From positions 571,001 to 635,000 of the forward strand of contig NZ_CP022367.1 in the NCBI RefSeq assembly GCF_003119115.1: 64,000 nt of DNA, in the 5' to 3' direction. The notes under the pieces are model-generated. The model was not told the origin of the DNA and searched no databases. It saw only the letters and a program-made list of their open reading frames with translations. Shown here piece after piece: positions 60,207 to 64,000 of the stretch. The stretch's first letter is position 1; every line of letters starts with the position of its first letter. The position numbers and the translations under genes are program-made. This DNA comes from Azospirillum sp. TSH58 (GTDB lineage: Bacteria; Pseudomonadota; Alphaproteobacteria; Azospirillales; Azospirillaceae).

Positions 60207-62066
60207 ATGAGCCGTCCGCGCTTCGGCCGCCTGCTGCCGGCCGTCCTTCTCTACCTCGTGCTCAAGGTCATCCTGTACCGGGCCGCCGGACTATTCGAGG
60301 TGGCGCCCAACGCAAGCGCCTGGTACCCGCCCATCGGGCTGATGCTGGCGTTCGTGCTGCACGGCGGCTGGACCGCCCTTCCCTTTCTCCTCCTCCCGTC
60401 CGACCTGCTTGTCTACGGGACGGTGAACGGCTTCAGCCTGCTGATCATCCCGCAGGCGCTCGTGGTGGGCGCCACCGGGCTTGCCCTGCGGCGGTGGCCG
60501 GGAGGCGACGTCTTCGGAAGCGCGAAGGGCATCGGTGTCTTCATGGTCGCGGCGCTGGCCGCCGTCTCCCTCCTGCTCGTCCTCTCCACCGCGGCGGTGC
60601 AGGCCATCACGGCGCAGCGCATCACCATCGCCGGCAACGTGGATTTCGCCTATTGGCTGGGCGACCTGTCGGGGCTTCTGCTCGGCACACCCGTGTTCCT
60701 GGCCGTCTTCCGTCGGATCGGCCTGTCGCCCGGCGGGGCGGACCGCTGGCTGTCGCCGGGCGTGGGCACGGTGCTGCGGGCGGCCGTGCTCAGCGCCGCC
60801 GGATTGCTGGCCTGGTCGTTGACGCACGACCGGATGGCCACGCCGGCCAGCGCGTTCTTCCTGCTCATCCTGCCCATCGCCACGGCGGGCTTCCTGTGGG
60901 GGTTCGCCGCCTCCACGCTGACCGCCTTCCTGACCAACGGCGGGCTCGTGCTGACGATGCATGGGACGCTAACCCCCGCTGAAGCCGTCGATCTTCAGGT
61001 CTTCATGCTGGCCGCCGGAGCGACGGGGCTGCTCCTGGGGGCCCTGGGCAGCACGCGCATGGAGCTGCTCGGGCGTAACGCGCAACTGGTGCGCGCCATC
61101 GAGGAGGCGCCGCTGGGCATCGCCCTGCTGGAGCGGCAACGGGACGCCGGGGTGAGGGTTGCCTTCGCCAACGCCACCTTCCGGCGCTTCGAACCCGACA
61201 TCACCCCCGTCGCTCGCCGCTTGGCGCACGGTCAGGGCTTGGAGGAGGATGTGGAGCGGGGCGGCCGGACGCTGGCCTGGACGGTCAAGCCGGCCTCCGC
61301 CTCGCCATCGGGCGGGGCGATGATCGCCATCGTCCAGGACGTGACGGAGCAGCGCCGGAACGAGCGGGCGGAGCAGCACCAGCGCCGCATGGTCGCCATC
61401 GGAGAGATCGCCGGCGGCATGGCCCATGAATTGAACAACCTGCTCCATCCGGTCCTCAACCTCAGCCGGCAGGCGCGAACGGATGCGACGACCCGTCCGG
61501 AGCGGCTGGGCCGCGCGCTGGCCATCATCGAGGACAGCGCCCGCAGCGCCGCCGCGCTGGTGCGGCAGGTCCTGTCCTTCGCCCGCGGCAGCGACCACGA
61601 CGAGGAGGGAGCGGAACTGGTGTCCGCGGTGCGCGACGTGACCGCCCTTCTGGACGCCACCCTGCCGCCCACCTTCACCATCACCCTGACCAGCGAAGCG
61701 CCCGAGGTTTCGGTCCGCCTGACCCGGACGGAGATCGGGCAGATCGTGACCAACCTCGCCGTCAACGCGCTGGACGCCACCGGCCAGAGAGGCCATTTGC
61801 GCATCCGCATCGGGCGGCCCGCCGGCGGATTTGTGACCATGACGGCCGAGGATGACGGCCCGGGCATCCCTGCCCCGGATGCGGAGCGCGTCATGGAGCC
61901 CTTCTTCACCACCAAGCCCCACGGGCAGGGAACGGGGCTCGGTCTGGCCGTGGTGCAGGATCTGCTGCTTCGGCGCGGCAGCGGCATCCGCCTCGTGACG
62001 CAGGCTCCCCAAGGGGCTCGCTTCGTGCTAACCCTTGCGGAGCACTGCCGAGCGGGAAGTCTATGA
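60207..62066 (+). CDS. MASE1-type membrane sensor histidine kinase
   Basis: A 619-residue kinase: eight or so N-terminal membrane helices of MASE1 type (about 1-285; ASAWYPPIGLMLAFVLHGGW), a short PAS-like domain (about 290-390), HisKA with H-box EIAGGMAHELNNLLHPVLNL, and HATPase with NLAVNALDAT, EDDGPGIPAPDAE, MEPFFTTKPHGQGTGLGLAV. The TGA overlaps the response-regulator ATG, so the two form a two-component pair. The MASE1 ligand is unknown. Starts 7 nt after the rodA stop. Confidence 0.92.
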   Translation: MSRPRFGRLLPAVLLYLVLKVILYRAAGLFEVAPNASAWYPPIGLMLAFVLHGGWTALPFLLLPSDLLVYGTVNGFSLLIIPQALVVGATGLALRRWPGGDVFGSAKGIGVFMVAALAAVSLLLVLSTAAVQAITAQRITIAGNVDFAYWLGDLSGLLLGTPVFLAVFRRIGLSPGGADRWLSPGVGTVLRAAVLSAAGLLAWSLTHDRMATPASAFFLLILPIATAGFLWGFAASTLTAFLTNGGLVLTMHGTLTPAEAVDLQVFMLAAGATGLLLGALGSTRMELLGRNAQLVRAIEEAPLGIALLERQRDAGVRVAFANATFRRFEPDITPVARRLAHGQGLEEDVERGGRTLAWTVKPASASPSGGAMIAIVQDVTEQRRNERAEQHQRRMVAIGEIAGGMAHELNNLLHPVLNLSRQARTDATTRPERLGRALAIIEDSARSAAALVRQVLSFARGSDHDEEGAELVSAVRDVTALLDATLPPTFTITLTSEAPEVSVRLTRTEIGQIVTNLAVNALDATGQRGHLRIRIGRPAGGFVTMTAEDDGPGIPAPDAERVMEPFFTTKPHGQGTGLGLAVVQDLLLRRGSGIRLVTQAPQGARFVLTLAEHCRAGSL

Positions 62067-62434
62067 AGATATTGATCGTCGACGACGCCGAGAACGTCCG
62101 CTACTCGCTCCGCGCCAGCCTGGAAGACGCCGGATACGATGTTGACGAAGCGCCCGATGGCGAAGTCGCGCTTGCCAAATTGCAATCGGAGGCTTTCAAT
62201 TTCATTGTGGCGGACGTGTGGATGCCGCGCTTGAACGGCATCGATCTGCTGCAGAGGATGCGCGACATCAGCCCGCAAACACCCGTCTTTATCATTACGG
62301 GTGGAGCAGCCCGCATTCCCATCGAAAGCACGGCGGCGATGGCGCGGACGTGGGGGGCCGATCAGGTGTTCTACAAGCCGTTCGACAACGACGATCTGAT
62401 CGCCGCGATCCGGCAGCGCGACGCCGCTCGCTAA
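62063..62434 (+). CDS. Single-domain response regulator
   Basis: A 123-residue receiver domain without output domain: acidic pocket ILIVDDAENVRYS, phospho-acceptor Asp in FIVADVWMPRLNG, Thr in FIITGGAAR and Lys in QVFYKPFDNDD. It overlaps the kinase gene by 4 nt and is surely its partner. Output must go through protein contact or a phosphorelay. Confidence 0.93.
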   Translation: MKILIVDDAENVRYSLRASLEDAGYDVDEAPDGEVALAKLQSEAFNFIVADVWMPRLNGIDLLQRMRDISPQTPVFIITGGAARIPIESTAAMARTWGADQVFYKPFDNDDLIAAIRQRDAAR

Positions 62435-62436
62435 AA

Positions 62437-62877
62437 TCACGCGTCGGCCTTTCCCTGCCGCAACTCCAAGAGACGTTGCAGGAGTCGCGTCGCCGCACGG
62501 GCATAGACCTCCGCTTCCTCGTCCGGCATTTCCGCGAGCGCGCGCTCCAGCACCTGGCGCGGGTCATGCTTCAGCAGATCCCGGCCCTTGTCCGTCAATT
62601 CCAACAGATCCGCCCGCGCGTCGCGCGGGTTGGAGCGCTTGTTCAGCAAGCCCTTGTCGACCAGGGTAACGACGGTGCGCGCCACGCTGGCGATCGCCAG
62701 ATCCTGATAGCGCGCCAGCGCCGATGCGGTGCGCTGCGCCTCCGGCGCCTCGACAAAATAGCGCAGGGCCACCCATTGGGCCGGGTACAGCCCCTCCGCA
62801 TGCCCTGATGCGTGCAGCAACCGCGATGTGTTCTCCACGACCGTCGCCAACCCCGTCATCGACAGTTTTTGGACCAT
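62437..62877 (-). CDS. MarR-family transcriptional regulator
   Basis: A 146-residue winged-helix regulator: LHASGHAEGLYPAQWVALRY, recognition region ASALARYQDLAIASVARTVV, and the wing KGLLNKRSNPRDARADLLEL with LTDKGRDLL. Such proteins respond to small phenolic compounds, oxidants or stress. A perfect 10-bp dyad lies 98 nt upstream of its start and may be its operator. It ends 2 nt from the convergent response-regulator gene. Confidence 0.87.
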   Translation of the reverse strand: MVQKLSMTGLATVVENTSRLLHASGHAEGLYPAQWVALRYFVEAPEAQRTASALARYQDLAIASVARTVVTLVDKGLLNKRSNPRDARADLLELTDKGRDLLKHDPRQVLERALAEMPDEEAEVYARAATRLLQRLLELRQGKADA

Positions 62878-62974
62878 TGCGCCTGTCTGAATCCGTTCCG
62901 AACCGCTGATGGCGACAATAGCCGCGTTCCGCCGAAGGCGCCACCGCCCGCCCTTTAACGACCCATTAATGCAT

Positions 62975-63003
62975 CACTGCTTAGCATAATTTTCTAAGCA
63001 GTG
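62975..63003. promoter_or_regulatory. Perfect dyad between the MarR gene and the 63125 gene
   Basis: CACTGCTTAG (62975-62984) and CTAAGCAGTG (62994-63003) form a perfect 10-bp inverted repeat with an AT-rich 9-nt centre. Size and symmetry fit a MarR operator controlling both divergent genes. As RNA it could also form a hairpin, but there is no T-tract. Confidence 0.65.
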
Positions 63004-63124
63004 CTTCCTATATGGCCGGACGCCGGGTGGCATTCATCCGACCGTCCGGCCGCTTCCACTGTTCCGGGCGTCCCGCACTCGTCCCGACAACGCGCAACGA
63101 TTCGATCAGGTGAGATCCGCGACC

Positions 63125-64000
63125 ATGGCAGCAACAGGGAACTTTTGGACCGCGGCGCGGATCGTGGGCGCGATGGCCCTCGGCTCGGCGATGACGCTGT
63201 GCACGACGGGCAACGTTTCGGCGAGGAACTACGCAAGCGTCGGTGAGATGATCATGCTGTGCGAAAGCCACGGCGGCCCGGACTTTGTCAGCTTCGCACA
63301 ATGCTACACCGCCAATCTCCGTGAGTTTATGCCGGGAAATGCCAATCCCACGTTGCAGTCGATCCAGGACGAAATGGTGGCGTTCACCAACGCGCTGGCC
63401 GCGGCGGTCGGTCAGCGCAGCATATCATCCCGGACCGCGAAGGTAATTTTCCAGAACGCACGCGTCAAGTTCAACGACATCGACAAGAACTCGCGAAGCA
63501 ATCCGGCACAATACAACTCAAATGATTTGAGGCAGACAATATATGGCGAGTTCAACGGCGCGCTGAAAACCTACGATGATGCCAAGCGCCTGTATGCCGC
63601 GGCGAGCGCCGAGGAGCGGCGGTGCGTCGGCGATCTTGACGCCTATGTGCAGCAAGACAAGGTGGCGGCATTGGAAGGCAACGTGAAGGAGTGCAAGCGG
63701 CAGATCGCCGACCGGAACGCCGCGCTCGCCCGGCAAGAGGAGGCCCGCCTCGCCGCCGAGCGGGAGAAGGCCCGGCAAGCCGAAGAGGAGGCCCGCCGGA
63801 AGATGGCGCAGCAGGAGAAGCTTCGCCAGGAGGAGATCGCTCGACAGAAGCGCGCGAAGGAAGCCCATGAACGGTGCATGGCCGACACCGATTGCCGCGC
63901 TCAGAAGGAAAAAGCCCAGGCCGAGTGGCGCTCGATGGTGGCCCTCGGGCTTTATCCGAAGAAGACGTACATCCGGATTCTCGGCGTCCACAAGCAATGC
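63125..64000 (+). CDS. Exported coiled-coil protein of unknown function (3' end outside window)
   Basis: At least 292 residues, still open at the window end. An N-terminal hydrophobic segment (ARIVGAMALGSAMTLC) ending near NVSA suggests export. Residues about 30-185 are a helical domain with several cysteines (LCESHGGPDFVSFAQCYTAN, EERRCVGDLDAYVQQ). Residues about 195-265 are a charged coiled coil (RLAAEREKARQAEEEARRKM). A second Cys pair (HERCMADTDCRAQ) follows. Codon use is somewhat less GC-rich than its neighbours (for example ATA, TTT and TCA codons), which could mean later acquisition. Family not recognised. Confidence 0.65.
   Translation, partial: MAATGNFWTAARIVGAMALGSAMTLCTTGNVSARNYASVGEMIMLCESHGGPDFVSFAQCYTANLREFMPGNANPTLQSIQDEMVAFTNALAAAVGQRSISSRTAKVIFQNARVKFNDIDKNSRSNPAQYNSNDLRQTIYGEFNGALKTYDDAKRLYAAASAEERRCVGDLDAYVQQDKVAALEGNVKECKRQIADRNAALARQEEARLAAEREKARQAEEEARRKMAQQEKLRQEEIARQKRAKEAHERCMADTDCRAQKEKAQAEWRSMVALGLYPKKTYIRILGVHKQC

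Overview
The window is a compact, GC-rich (roughly 68-70 %) alphaproteobacterial chromosome segment. Three things point to Azospirillum or a close Rhodospirillales relative: an aerobic-type cob cluster with CobG and BluB, alphaproteobacterial markers (FlaF, DUF1491, TIGR02302/DUF4175, DUF1178), and a very large flagellar hook protein. The assignment rests on gene content only. I saw no rRNA, tRNA, CRISPR array, insertion sequence or prophage.

1-10.25 kb is a cobalamin (B12) island: cobG (cut by the window edge), cobH, cobI, cobJ, cobK(-), cobL, cobE, cobM, cbiD(-), cobA, cobB and bluB. Most same-strand genes overlap by 4-11 nt, which suggests translational coupling. Oxygen-dependent CobG sits beside CbiD, normally the C1-methylase of the anaerobic route, and no cobF is visible here. 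GC-rich palindromic elements lie at the convergent gene ends, and one is inserted in frame inside cobG. Later in the window a PduO-type cobalamin adenosyltransferase (45.7 kb) finishes the coenzyme.

10.2-20.3 kb holds regulatory and signalling genes: a bdcA/bdcR-like SDR/TetR pair with two operator copies, an AhpD-like protein, a MocR regulator with an odd leader, and a two-gene unit pairing a 5'-nucleotidase-like protein that has lost its metal ligands with a hybrid-architecture sensor kinase. DUF1491 and the first of three TPR-glycosyltransferases follow.

20.4-32.3 kb is flagellar and envelope: flgE behind a sigma-54 promoter with an IHF-like site, flgK, flgL, then on the other strand flaF, a GT9 heptosyltransferase, lptF and a chemoreceptor. 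FlgE carries about six tandem copies of a ~75-residue module that recurs in FlgL.

32.4-40.8 kb is a branched-chain amino acid type ABC transporter (livG, livM, livH) separated from its binding protein (livK) by an L,D-transpeptidase and a second TPR-glycosyltransferase; a third TPR-glycosyltransferase lies just beyond livK. The three TPR-GT proteins share a related N-terminal TPR block joined to three different transferase folds, so a motility- or envelope-linked glycosylation set is plausible.

40.9-64 kb is mostly housekeeping: endonuclease III, small envelope proteins, a Tat-exported GH1 glucosidase, HIG1-like protein, adenosyltransferase, etfB-etfA-hbd (acyl-CoA oxidation and butyrate/PHB metabolism), tlpA divergent from argH-lptM-lysA, a deaminase-fold protein, bacteriohemerythrin, a possible ADP-ribosyltransferase-like protein, TIGR02302, rodA, a MASE1 kinase with its response regulator, a MarR regulator with a perfect dyad, and a secreted coiled-coil protein cut by the window end.
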